Shown here: in pieces, positions 1 to 7,633 of the stretch
How the letters are laid out: the number at the start of each line of letters is the position of its first letter
How positions within the stretch are numbered: the first letter of the stretch is position 1
NCBI GenBank assembly: GCA_003254885.1
Contig: QANT01002624.1
Location: 1 to 25,037 of the forward strand
DNA from: Purshia tridentata
Lineage: Eukaryota > Streptophyta > Magnoliopsida > Rosales > Rosaceae
Direction of reading: 5' to 3'
DNA length: 25,037 nucleotides
Program-made: the position numbers and the translations under genes
Notes under the pieces: model-generated
Database searches by the model: none
What the model saw: the letters and a program-made list of their open reading frames with translations, nothing else
Told to the model about the DNA's origin: nothing

Positions 1-36
1 AAAGTATTTAAATCCTAACTTAGTATTGTAAAACTA

Positions 37-937
37 TTTCAGCAAGTAAAAATAGACACATACACCTTTATTTTAAGCCAAGAATCGCTTAAAAATGATC
101 CCATATGATTGAGATATGAATTTTTAAATTTGCTGCAGAAATCAGCAACTTTCTTCAGTTTTTCTCTTAAGAAATCCTTAGGTTTTGATGCTCGAATTTT
201 GATACACTTGGAGTTGGGTTTTGAAATTGCTACAGTGGCTTATAAACATGTTTTTAGATGTGTTCCAATTGGCTTTACTCGTTTTGACTCAACATACACG
301 AAATTGAGATTTTTGACCAAATGAACAGTGCTTTTGCATAAAATCAGTTTTTGACCTTGCTGCCTTGTTTTCAACATAATTATATTTATGCTTTTATTTT
401 TGTAAAACTGTTTCAGCACGTAAAAATAGACACATACACCTTTATTTTAAGCCAAGAATCGCTTAAAAATGATCCCATATGATTGAGATATGAATTTTTA
501 AATTTGCTGCAGAAATCAGCAACTTTCTGCAGTTTTTCTCTTAAGAAATCCTTAGGTTTTGATGCTCGAATTTTGATACACTTGGAGTTGGATTTTGAAA
601 TTGCTATAGTGGCTTATAAACATGTTTTTAGATGTGTTCCAATTGGCTTTACTCGTTTTGACTCAACATACACGAAATTGAGATTTTTGACCAAATGAAC
701 AGTGCTTTTGCATAAAATCAGTTTTTGACCTTGCTGCCTTGTTTTCAACATAATTATTTTTATGCTTTGATTTTTGTAAAACTGTTTCAGCAGGTAAAAA
801 TAGACACATACACCTTTATTTTAAGCCAAGAATCGCTTAAAAATGATCTCATATGATTGAGATATGAATTTTTAAATTTGCTGCAGAAATCAGCAACTTT
901 CTGCAATTTTTCTCTTAAGAAATCCTTAGGTTTTGAT
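37..937. repeat. 374-bp tandem repeat, about 2.4 copies
   Basis: Three head-to-tail copies begin with TTTCAGCA at about 37, 411 and 785, a spacing of exactly 374 bp. The first two are nearly identical and the third breaks off near 937, after CCTTAGGTTTTGAT. Each full copy contains a 71-codon open stretch that starts with TTG rather than ATG and matches nothing I recognise, so I read it as chance. The copies differ at only scattered bases, so the duplication is recent. It could be a local satellite-like array or an internal array of a transposon; no transposon protein is visible. The left end may continue outside the window. Confidence 0.9.
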
Positions 938-1224
938 ATATGTAATCCAATTTTATTTAGTTATGTGTTTTAAATGAAAAGCAATTTTGCATAAATTCAC
1001 AGAGCAAGTATTGCTATATGGCCACAAAATGAACCATTTTCATAAATGAACATTCTTTCATGTCTTACATAATCCAAGGTTCACAAAATGAAACAACAGA
1101 ATAACAACACTAGTGAGATAGTCCAAAGAGATTCTAGGGAATTAATGTCCTCATTCATCTAGTAAGTGTTACAATAGGAATACAAATTACAACAAAATAA
1201 ATTTGAACAATATAACATACTCTA
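938..1224. other. AT-rich intergenic stretch
   Basis: I see no gene, RNA or clear repeat here. The junction with the 374-bp array at 937/938 is abrupt. Confidence 0.6.
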
Positions 1225-1358
1225 AAGTTCTAAACTTTGAACTCCACATTCTCAAACCCCAAACCAAACCCCAAACTAAACCCCAAAAATACTCAAGTTC
1301 TAAACTTTGAACTCCACATTCTCAAACCCCAAACCAAACCCCAAACTAAACACTCAAG
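1225..1358. repeat. 70-bp tandem duplication, C/A-rich
   Basis: Two copies start with AAGTTCTAAACTTTGAACTC at 1225 and 1295. Each ends in irregular CCCCAAAC/CCAAACTAAA runs that resemble degenerate plant telomere-type repeats but lack the regular CCCTAAA unit. The second copy lacks a short CCCAAAAAT segment. No coding capacity. Confidence 0.85.
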
Positions 1359-1517
1359 GCTTAAGATCTCTTTTTAAAGAATCTAAACATTCTATTTGTT
1401 AGGTACTTATGTTTTAGGCTTTTGGATAAAAATACAGGTGGTTAAATGTTGTTTTTATTGAAAAAATATGTTGTTGAATGTTTGGGCAAAAAAAAAGAAA
1501 AAAAGTTTAAAAAGTTG

Positions 1518-1686
1518 ACATAATATCATACCATACCGTTTCATACCGAAACCGTAAAACATTGGTATGGTATGGTATCATTTTTAAAAATGTCCATACT
1601 ATACCATACCATACCAGTTAAAAATTTATGGTATGGAATAGGTATGAGGTTCATGTCATACCATATCATACCATGCCCACCCCTAG
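1518..1686. mobile_element. hAT-like non-autonomous element end with GGTAT hairpin
   Basis: The stretch is built from repeated CATACC/GGTATG motifs. A perfect 15-bp inverted repeat (1564-1578 and 1601-1615) flanks a 22-nt loop. The right edge reads GCCCACCCCTAG at 1675-1686, which on the minus strand is CTAGGGGTGGGC, a form common at the ends of plant hAT elements. I could not find a matching left terminus or a clean 8-bp target duplication, so the element may be truncated or may extend left through the 70-bp and 374-bp repeats. It ends about 55 bp from the splice donor of the peptide exon at 1742. Confidence 0.5.
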
Positions 1687-1741
1687 TATCAACTATCAAC
1701 TAGAGCTAACACCGTGTAGATAGGTTATTAATTAATGTTAC

Positions 1742-1853
1742 CTTTTACTATCCCGTGTGGTTCGGCTGAACAGTAAACCAACTGAAGCCCGAGTAATATT
1801 ACGATGACAAATAATGCAGAGGCTGCTGTCCTGAGGAGCTTTTGCTTAGCCAT
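1742..1853 (-). CDS. First exon of a small secreted-peptide precursor, rest not found (copy 1)
   Basis: The ATG at 1853-1851 opens 37 codons and one base, followed by a GT donor (AAAAG|GTAAC) at 1741-1740. The reading frame otherwise stops four codons later. The product begins MAKQKLLRTAASALFVIVIL, a typical signal peptide core with a likely cleavage site near VYCSA. It matches the first exon of the gene at 4174 in start context, hydrophobic core (LFVI..LLG), the SSA/CSA-x-P-x-G segment, the AAAAG|GT donor and intron phase (1). No second exon is visible between 1 and 1740, where repeats lie. Either the intron runs past the left edge because elements were inserted in it, or the copy is broken. 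Function unknown. Confidence 0.6.
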
Positions 1854-1907
1854 TGATAATGAAAAAGATACAACTTAATTATGCATGAGTTGCTTCCTGG
1901 CATGCAT

Positions 1908-1920
1908 CTTTTATATATAG
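1908..1920 (-). promoter_or_regulatory. TATA box of peptide copy 1
   Basis: The minus strand reads CTATATATAAAAG about 55-65 bp upstream of the ATG at 1853, followed by GATGCATGCCAGGAAGC. The equivalent place in the other two copies has the same TATA-GATGC arrangement, which supports a real core promoter and a short leader of roughly 30 nt. Confidence 0.6.
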
Positions 1921-1930
1921 AGGATATATG

Positions 1931-1959
<29 letters not shown>
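1931..1959. repeat. (CT)n microsatellite, GA on the gene strand
   Basis: About 14 CT units lie directly upstream of the TATA box of peptide copy 1. A GA tract sits in the same relative place in copy 3 (6180-6201) and a degenerate CT-rich tract in copy 2 (about 4264-4284). Plant BBR/BPC proteins bind GA repeats, so the tract could be regulatory; that role is inferred. Confidence 0.9.
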
Positions 1960-1962
<3 letters not shown>

Positions 1963-1964
1963 AT

Positions 1965-2205
1965 GTGTTGCGTGCCTAGATAATTAGGACGTCTGTGTTG
2001 ACAAGCAAAGCTGCACAATTACAAGGAAAGAGAGGAAAAAAAAAAGGAGGTCAAGTCCAGTAAACTGGAAAAAATTCAAGATTTCTTTCACAAAATAATC
2101 GAAAATAGCCTTGACTTTTTTAAAGTAGCCACCTTGAAAGCAAATAAAAGGCAAAACAACTTAAAGAAAGCTTTCGTTGAGTTGGCGAGAAAGAGAATGG
2201 AGTAT
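1965..2205 (-). repeat. Upstream region shared with peptide copy 2
   Basis: Several blocks match 4290-4650 in the same order: AATTAGGA.GTCT.TGTTGACAAGCAAA, a GATTTCTTTC.CAAAATAAT block, and AAAGAAAGCTTTCGTTGAGTT followed by GCGAGAAAGAGAA. Traces also occur upstream of copy 3 (GCGAGAAAGAGA near 6368). WRKY-type TTGACC cores (minus strand) lie at 2049-2054 here and at 4450-4455 in copy 2. The matches show that the promoters were duplicated with the genes. A role of the W-box-like sites in stress induction is inference. Confidence 0.75.
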
Positions 2206-2287
2206 TTGTTTTTTTCTCGAGAAATAATCAACAATGGCTTTTGAAAAATAATAATAGCCACCTTGACTACAAACCCCACCTGCATGC

Positions 2288-2392
2288 ACATGTTGAACTT
2301 GTCGTCTTCATGCAAGTTGCACTTGTCATCTTCATGCATGTTGAACTTGGCACCGTGTTGTACTTGGCACCGTGCATGTTGAACTTGTCACG
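2288..2392. repeat. Degenerate short tandem repeat, CATGTTGAACTTGTC type
   Basis: Four to five imperfect units of about 17-25 bp vary on CATG(CA)TTGAACTTG(T/G)CA..(C/T)TT. A single related piece, ATGTTGAACTTGTCA, lies near 6391 upstream of peptide copy 3. No coding role is supported. The open frames across it are shadows of the repeat. Confidence 0.7.
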
Positions 2393-2681
2393 TATTCAAT
2401 GCATATGAAATACTCAAGTACATTACCAATACTTGCACCAAATATGAGACTAGAAATAAAAATGAAATTTGGGTGCCAATTTCTCAATATTCTTTTGTGT
2501 GTGAAAAAAGATGGAAGCAAAATTGAAAGTAGCGGGGTGAAAAGTGCATGCATATGTTTTCATTTTCGGTCACAAAAAATTGCATATAATTTCATAAATG
2601 TCAATTTTAATATTTCTTTTCTTCAAAGTTTATCATACTTTTTTGCTATTTACCTCAATTTTATTACATTGCTTTCTTATA

Positions 2682-2684
<3 letters not shown>

Positions 2685-2728
<44 letters not shown>
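2685..2728. repeat. Poly(T) run of 44 bases
   Basis: An uninterrupted T run. On the minus strand it is a poly(A) tract and could be the tail of an old retroposon, but I see no recognisable body next to it. Its exact length may be a sequencing or assembly artefact. Confidence 0.9.
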
Positions 2729-2731
<3 letters not shown>

Positions 2732-3443
2732 TGAGGGTCTTTCTAGGGATTTTGAAAACTTCACTGAATCTATGCATGTACAGAATTGATCTCTCCTTAG
2801 AAGTGTATATGTGTACAGATTAAGCAGGAGGAAATTGACCAGTTGGCATGTCGATCTAGTTTGAGTCGTTTTTCAATTGGATACTTATTATAATTTTAGT
2901 GTCTTCAATTAATTAGCACTTAAGCACAAAGTAAACAAAGTTATCTTGTAGTTTTTTTTCTATATGGTACGTCATTCCAAGATAATCCGTCATTCCAAGT
3001 TGTCTTATTATTTTTACTGATCAGCTATAATTGTAATTGTCAGTCAATGGAAAATTGCTAATTAATTACATCTAAAAATCATTCATACGTACATGTATTT
3101 TATTTCATGTTGCATCTGTAAAACTAAAAAACTAACACAAGAATTTAATGCACAAAAAACTTCAAGAAATACCAATATATAGTACTCTTGGAAAGAAATC
3201 AAGTTTTTCAATTAAAACTATAGAGGCCCAACAACTCAAATTAACTACAAGAATCAGTTTGATCAAATTCCCTTATTAAGCTGATGAACTAGGTTTAACA
3301 CCAGTGTTAACTTTTTTTCTTGGGAAAAAACATTGATTAATTTCGTACAGATAGAGCTAGGTTGCTGGATCTGCATTATATATATATCACAGTTGTCACA
3401 TACTGTGAAAACCTAAATGAGAGCATATATATATATACACTAG
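2729..3443. other. Intergenic DNA downstream of peptide copy 2
   Basis: AT-rich, with short TA runs at about 3378-3388 and 3425-3438. The left two thirds hold nothing I can name. The part adjoining 3443 should contain the 3' untranslated region of the gene at 3444-4174; no decisive poly(A) signal is visible. Confidence 0.5.
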
Positions 3444-4174
3444 CTAGGGACGTCCGCTACCGCCAGGAGGTACTCCAGGAGAGCCTGGAGATTGTATTGG
3501 AGGGTCCCTACGACCACTAGGAGATGGTGGAGGGTCTCCTTCATCAACTCGCACCGAAATCCGAGCTAATCGCTGCTTATATTCATGATGGGTCTTGCTT
3601 TTTGTACCCCCACGCGTGTCAACTGCTGCATTATTATTTTTGGCTTCCTCAATCTCTGGAGATGCACGTTCGAAAGAAATTGAATGAGTATTATACACCA
3701 AGAAAAAGAAGGTAGTATTAACATTTAAAATTTGTGTTATCACCAAAAAAAAATATATACAATTAAATTTGTGTCCAAACTTCAAATTAGGTGATAGCTT
3801 GAAGTGCGGGACCTGTAGAAATGCTCGAGAGGAAGCATTTATTTAGTGAAATGGATTAAGCAAGCTCACAGTAAATTATAATTAAAATTGATTGGCATGG
3901 CTTTGTCCAGGTCCATCCTGCTGTGATTTTTGTTTCGTTACAGGATTAAAAAATAAAAATTGTCAAAATTTACGTCATTTCGAGGCATTGCGTAGCTCTA
4001 TGCTAATGCAATAAAATGTTACTTATGCAGAAAAATATTGTATATATATGTTAGGTAATTAGCCTCACCTTTTAATAGCCGCCCTTGTGGTTGGGCTGAA
4101 GAGTAAGCCAAATCAATCCCAAGCAATAGGATGACAAATAACGTAAAGGCTGCAATTGCATGGAGCTTTGTCAT
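3444..4174 (-). CDS. Small secreted proline-rich peptide precursor, two exons (copy 2)
   Basis: I join exon 1 (4069-4174) to exon 2 (3444-3655). The donor is AAAAG|GTGAG, the acceptor is CTCCAG|AGATT, the intron is 413 bp and phase 1, and the frame closes exactly to give 105 residues. Residues 1 to about 23-27 form a signal peptide (hydrophobic core AFTLFVILLLG, cut near DLAYSSA-Q). Residues 28-72 are polar and basic with a TKSKTHHEY box (53-61) and QRLAR. Residues 76-105 are rich in P, G and S, with a PSGRRDPP core (81-88), SPGSPGVPPGG and a final SGRP. There is no cysteine after the signal peptide. This layout fits a pro-peptide that releases a short C-terminal signal, perhaps hydroxylated on proline, but I cannot place it in the CLE, CEP, PIP, IDA, RGF, PSY or SCOOP families. 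Paralogues lie at 1742-1853 and 5840-6103. The structure is well supported; the function is unknown. Confidence 0.72.
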
Positions 4175-4241
4175 TCAAAATGAAAAAGATCGATCGATAG
4201 ATCGAGTTGTTCATTGGATGGCTTCCTGCTTGCATCTTTAA

Positions 4242-4254
4242 TTTTATATATAAA
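4242..4254 (-). promoter_or_regulatory. TATA box of peptide copy 2
   Basis: The minus strand reads TTTATATATAAAA about 70-80 bp upstream of the ATG at 4174, followed by TTAAAGATGCAAGCAGGAAGC, which aligns with the TATA-GATGC segment of copy 1. A decayed CT-rich tract lies just upstream, at about 4264-4284. Confidence 0.55.
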
Positions 4255-4289
4255 GGAGTTGCATGCTCTCTTTTTCTTTCTTTGATGCA

Positions 4290-4650
4290 TAAATAATTAG
4301 GAAGTCTATGTTGACAAGCAAAACTGTACAATTACTAGGAAAAAGTGAGAGAAAGAAAAACGAGATCGAGTCGGGCAAAGCTGAGGAAAAAAGTTGTAAC
4401 ATCTTAGCTTTGCTTCAATAAAATGCCTTGGTTATCAAGAAGAAAAAAAGGTCAAAGATTTCTTTCGCAAAATAATTAGAATAGCCTTAAATTTTGAAAA
4501 AAGGCAGCAAATAAAAGGAAAAACAACTCAAAGAATAATAAAAAATACCAATGACTTTTGAAAAATGGGCACCTTGAATGGAAATGAAAGGCTAAACAAG
4601 TACTGAAAGAAAGCTTTCGTTGAGTTAGCGAGAAAGAGAAAGGAGTGATT
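4290..4650 (-). repeat. Upstream region shared with peptide copy 1
   Basis: Counterpart of 1965-2205, with TGTTGACAAGCAAA near 4309 and AAAGAAAGCTTTCGTTGAGTT near 4613. It is longer than the copy 1 version because of small insertions. A TTGACC core on the minus strand lies at 4450-4455, preceding the gene by about 280 bp. Confidence 0.75.
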
Positions 4651-4676
4651 TCGTCACAAAATCAAGGGTATAGAGT

Positions 4677-4744
4677 TGATTATTTTGTGAGGAAAATACC
4701 CTTAGCATTTTGATTATTTTGTGAGGAAAATACCCTTAGCATTT
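4677..4744. repeat. 34-bp direct tandem duplication
   Basis: Two identical copies of a unit that starts TGATTATTTTGTGAGGAAAA and ends AGCATTT, at 4677-4710 and 4711-4744. No coding potential. A slippage duplication inside the upstream region of peptide copy 2. Confidence 0.95.
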
Positions 4745-5114
4745 GAAAAACAGCCACCCTGACTACAAATAAATAACAAACAGCTAGAGTTCACACTTTA
4801 GCCTTTTGGGGCTCGAGCCTCACCCTGACAACTCAAGCTTCATATATTTAAGGACTTGGGTTCAAATTAAACCTCAATTCTCAATTTAATTTGCGCGCCC
4901 CAAATGAATCTGAATTTCATACAACTTTGAATTGATATTCTACTAGGTTTTGAGCTCCAAAACACAACAGAAGCTGTTAGGAACGAATCAATTAGTGTCA
5001 AACCCCTATCAGAAATGATATTGTCTCTGATTTAACCATGTAGGTTCAATGGAGTTTGGGTAACCCTAATGGACTCACCAAGTGTGAGCTTTATATAAAA
5101 AAACCTCGATACTC

Positions 5115-5520
5115 CATTGTTGATGCAAAATTTTTTATATCAATGTAAATAAGGGTTGAAAACATAGAGAAATAGAGAGTAAAAAACACAAAAGATTTTA
5201 GGTGGTTCACCTAATTTGGGCTATATCCACTGTCAGTTTTATTTCTCTGTATTGTAGAGGTTACATGTATCAGGGGGAGAGAGAGAGAGAGAGGGAGAAT
5301 TGTGTATGTAAAAACTGGTGGAGGAGGAGGAAACCAGCCCCCATGAGTAAGAAATGGAAAAAGGCCTCCCCTTTCATCCCAAGGGATTAATATAGAAAAA
5401 TATGGGCCCCTTGGGCAAGTAGGAATCATGTGTATAGTAAATGGGCTATTGGGCCAAGTAGGCAACTAGGCCTGGTATAATAATTGGGGCTCGACAAATG
5501 GCCCGAGACATTACTTGGTG
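5115..5520. mobile_element. Probable LTR-retroelement-derived fragment
   Basis: The segment TTTTAGGTGGTTCACCTAATTTGGGCTATATCCAC (about 5195-5229, given here in part as GGTGGTTCACCTAATTTGGG) resembles a motif I know from many plant LTR or TRIM-like repeats. It is followed by a GA tract (5276-5293) and a GGGCCC-rich end. I find no protein, primer-binding site or convincing paired LTR, so boundaries are approximate. Small open frames inside it (5202-5390, 5211-5465) look like noise. Confidence 0.35.
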
Positions 5521-5839
5521 GTCAAGTTAAGACTCTGATTTTTGTGCTAACCACATGGCAATTTATTATTGGCCGAATCGACAGGTAGATTTATCAACAA
5601 ACATCTCAAACCATATCTTTACTGAATGATCTGACTGAACCAAGTGAGGTATAGACAAATTATATCACAGCTTTGAATCAATCAGTGACACTAAAATGCC
5701 AGAAAATAAATGATTGGGTTATCCTTTGAAATACCTATATATAGGCATGGACCATAAATAATATTTGTTGTCATTCGCTGTTGCGATGAATTGATCAAAC
5801 AATAATAAAGACATGAATCATGAGCACCATACTCATTAA
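5521..5839. other. Intergenic DNA downstream of peptide copy 3
   Basis: AT-rich. It should include the 3' untranslated region of the minus-strand gene that stops at 5840. Nothing else recognised. Confidence 0.5.
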
Positions 5840-6103
5840 TTAAGGACGTGGGGAAGAAGGTGCTGTGGGAGGTGTTGGAGTAGTTTGTCTTGGTTGATCA
5901 CGTTCCCTACCACTTGGTTCTTCGTATGAAGGAGGTGAAGGTAGAAGAGCTCTCAAAATCCGACCCGATCGTTGGTTATCAAAATGGGTGGTCTTGCTTT
6001 TTGTTGGGCTTTCTGGTTGGCCGGCTAAAGGGTAAGCCAACCCAACCCTAAGCAACAGGATGACAAATAGTGCAGAGATTGCCACCGCAATGACCCTTGC
6101 CAT
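5840..6103 (-). CDS. Small secreted proline-rich peptide precursor, intronless (copy 3)
   Basis: A single 87-codon open frame whose ATG (6103-6101) sits in the same GCCATTGATAAT context as copy 1. Residues 1 to about 23-27 are a signal peptide (VAISALFVILLLRVGLAY). A TKSKTTHF box follows at 34-41, then QRSGRILRALL (44-54), then a proline-, serine- and arginine-rich tail with PSGRERDQP at 63-71 and a final SSPRP. Signal peptide, TKSKT box and PSGR core align with the 105-residue gene at 3444-4174. The 15-20 residues around the intron position of that gene are missing here, so the intron and flanking codons were lost together. The tail could be processed to a short extracellular signal. No named peptide family fits, and the function is unknown. 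Confidence 0.7.
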   Translation of the reverse strand: MARVIAVAISALFVILLLRVGLAYPLAGQPESPTKSKTTHFDNQRSGRILRALLPSPPSYEEPSGRERDQPRQTTPTPPTAPSSPRP

Positions 6104-6160
6104 TGATAATTATGGAAAAGCTAGAAATAATTATATGCATGGGATGGTTTCTTATTGGCA

Positions 6161-6171
6161 TCTTTTATATG
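6161..6171 (-). promoter_or_regulatory. TATA box of peptide copy 3
   Basis: The minus strand reads CATATAAAAGA followed by TGCC, about 60 bp upstream of the ATG at 6103. It matches the TATA-GATGC block of the other two copies. Confidence 0.55.
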
Positions 6172-6179
6172 CAAACAAA

Positions 6180-6201
6180 TCTCTCTCTCTCTCTCTCTCT
6201 C
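6180..6201. repeat. (CT)n microsatellite, GA on the gene strand
   Basis: About 11 CT units directly upstream of the TATA box of peptide copy 3, as in copy 1. Confidence 0.9.
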
Positions 6202-6784
6202 ATAAATTAAATCACAATGGTTTACCTTGATTTTAATAAATAAATAAAGGTTTGGTAGAGTTTGAGGGAAAGAGATTAAGTGTTTTCCTTTCGCAAAAAA
6301 AAAAAAAACCATTGACTTTTGAAAAATTGACACTTAGCAAAAAATTAAAAAAAAATTAAGAAGTTTGCGAGAAAGAGATAAAAGGTTGAAATGTTGAACT
6401 TGTCAATGTATTCTCCAGAGAAAGGATAAGTACGATAGAGATAGAAATGCTCATTCATGTTAAACTAACACTTGATCTCAAAAAGAAAAGCTAATTTTTA
6501 ATTATTTGAGAATTTGTTAACAATATCTATCAGATAAAATTGATAAACATTTCCATTTAGGCGCAACTCTATCTTGCACGTTGAGTGATAGATAAATATA
6601 GACAAAGGCCAAGCCTTGTAGGGTCACTAATATTTGAAGAGAGGAAAGATAGTCCTAAATTGAAGAAAGAAAGTTATATATTAAAAATTCATTTTGAAAA
6701 ATTTTTTGAAGCCCAAAGTAATCTTCCATCACTCTTTAAAAATTAAAAGTGAGAGAGAGACACGAGAAAGAGGCTAAGAATGAG
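6202..6784. other. Upstream region of peptide copy 3, otherwise no gene
   Basis: Contains TTGAC cores near 6312 and 6326, an A run near 6295-6308, a GCGAGAAAGAGA piece near 6368 and ATGTTGAACTTGTCA near 6391. The last two are remnants of the duplicated promoter. Nothing coding. Confidence 0.5.
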
Positions 6785-7095
6785 AGCTTGGGCCAATCAC
6801 TCAAAGAGTCAAAATGATTTGGGTTTGGGCCAATCAATGAGTATAATGAGTTATTGGGTTGGGTTATTGAAATATTGGGTTACTCTGTTTCGGCTTAGGC
6901 TAAGAGAATGAGCCCACTTCAAATGATTTTTAAAAATCGATCATTCGGGTGATACCGGCCAACTGACTTTACACAATTTTAACAATCATCAACCAACCTG
7001 CCTCTGATTGGGTAAATTATCGGGTGCATATCGGCTAGTAAAGACGAGTTGATAATGGACGGTTGTTGGTAAAAACCGTTCCATTCCCACCCTAA
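6785..7095. mobile_element. Possible hAT-like fragment ending CCATTCCCACCCTA
   Basis: GGGTT- and GGGCC-containing motifs (GGGTTTGGGCCAATCAATG, GGGTTGGGTTATTG) lead to a right edge at 7081-7094. On the minus strand that edge reads TAGGGTGGGAATGG, which resembles a plant hAT terminus. No left terminus or target duplication was found, so this is a weak call. Confidence 0.3.
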
Positions 7096-7100
7096 TAATA

Positions 7101-7120
7101 GAGAGAGAGAGAGAGAGAGA
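7101..7120. repeat. (GA)n microsatellite
   Basis: Ten GA units directly beside the possible element end at 7094. Confidence 0.9.
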
Positions 7121-7633
7121 TATGATTGCCATACTATCCTTAGTTAATATTAAACTTGCTATTAAGAAAATCTTAATAAAGGTGTAATTAACATCATTTA
7201 TAGTGGCAAAAGGAAATGCATATGGAAACTTTATTTGAATGACACAAGACACAACACAAGTCACACAACACATCACTATACAAAAATGAAACTAAAAACC
7301 CAAAAAGAAGGAAAAAAAGCATGGCATAAGCACACTTTGCATCACATATTCACATTCTAATGCCATGTTCAAAATTGGACAAATGCAGTTGCAGACATCA
7401 ACATGTCACATTATTCCACTTTTATTTTGGCCACATTATTCCGTTCAGATAGAGTAGACTCAAATCTACGGCTTTTGGGTTTTGGCTCAAATCTACATTA
7501 TTCCCAGAAAATAAAAAACTTAAAAATTAAAAAATTTATGAAACCCATATGCCGTAATTACCACTATAATAAATACTTCATTAACAACATAATAACATAT
7601 AAATTAAAATAAAATAATGTTTTGACAGGCTAA
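7121..7633. other. Intergenic DNA downstream of the VQ gene
   Basis: AT-rich. The part next to 7633 should be the 3' untranslated region of the minus-strand VQ gene. The open frame at 7403-7612 has AT-driven composition and no recognisable motif. Confidence 0.5.

Noticed and set aside
109..698. Two near-identical 71-codon frames in the 374-bp array
   Set aside because: They begin with TTG, repeat with the array and match no family; the shared frame follows from the tandem duplication.
2372..2789. Plus-strand frames ending in polyphenylalanine
   Set aside because: The phenylalanine run is the poly(T) tract; the rest is AT-driven noise.
3444..3785. Single-exon reading of the peptide copy 2 gene from its upstream ATG at 3785
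   Set aside because: The extra N-terminus is intron sequence; the spliced form supplies a signal peptide matching both paralogues and keeps the frame exactly.
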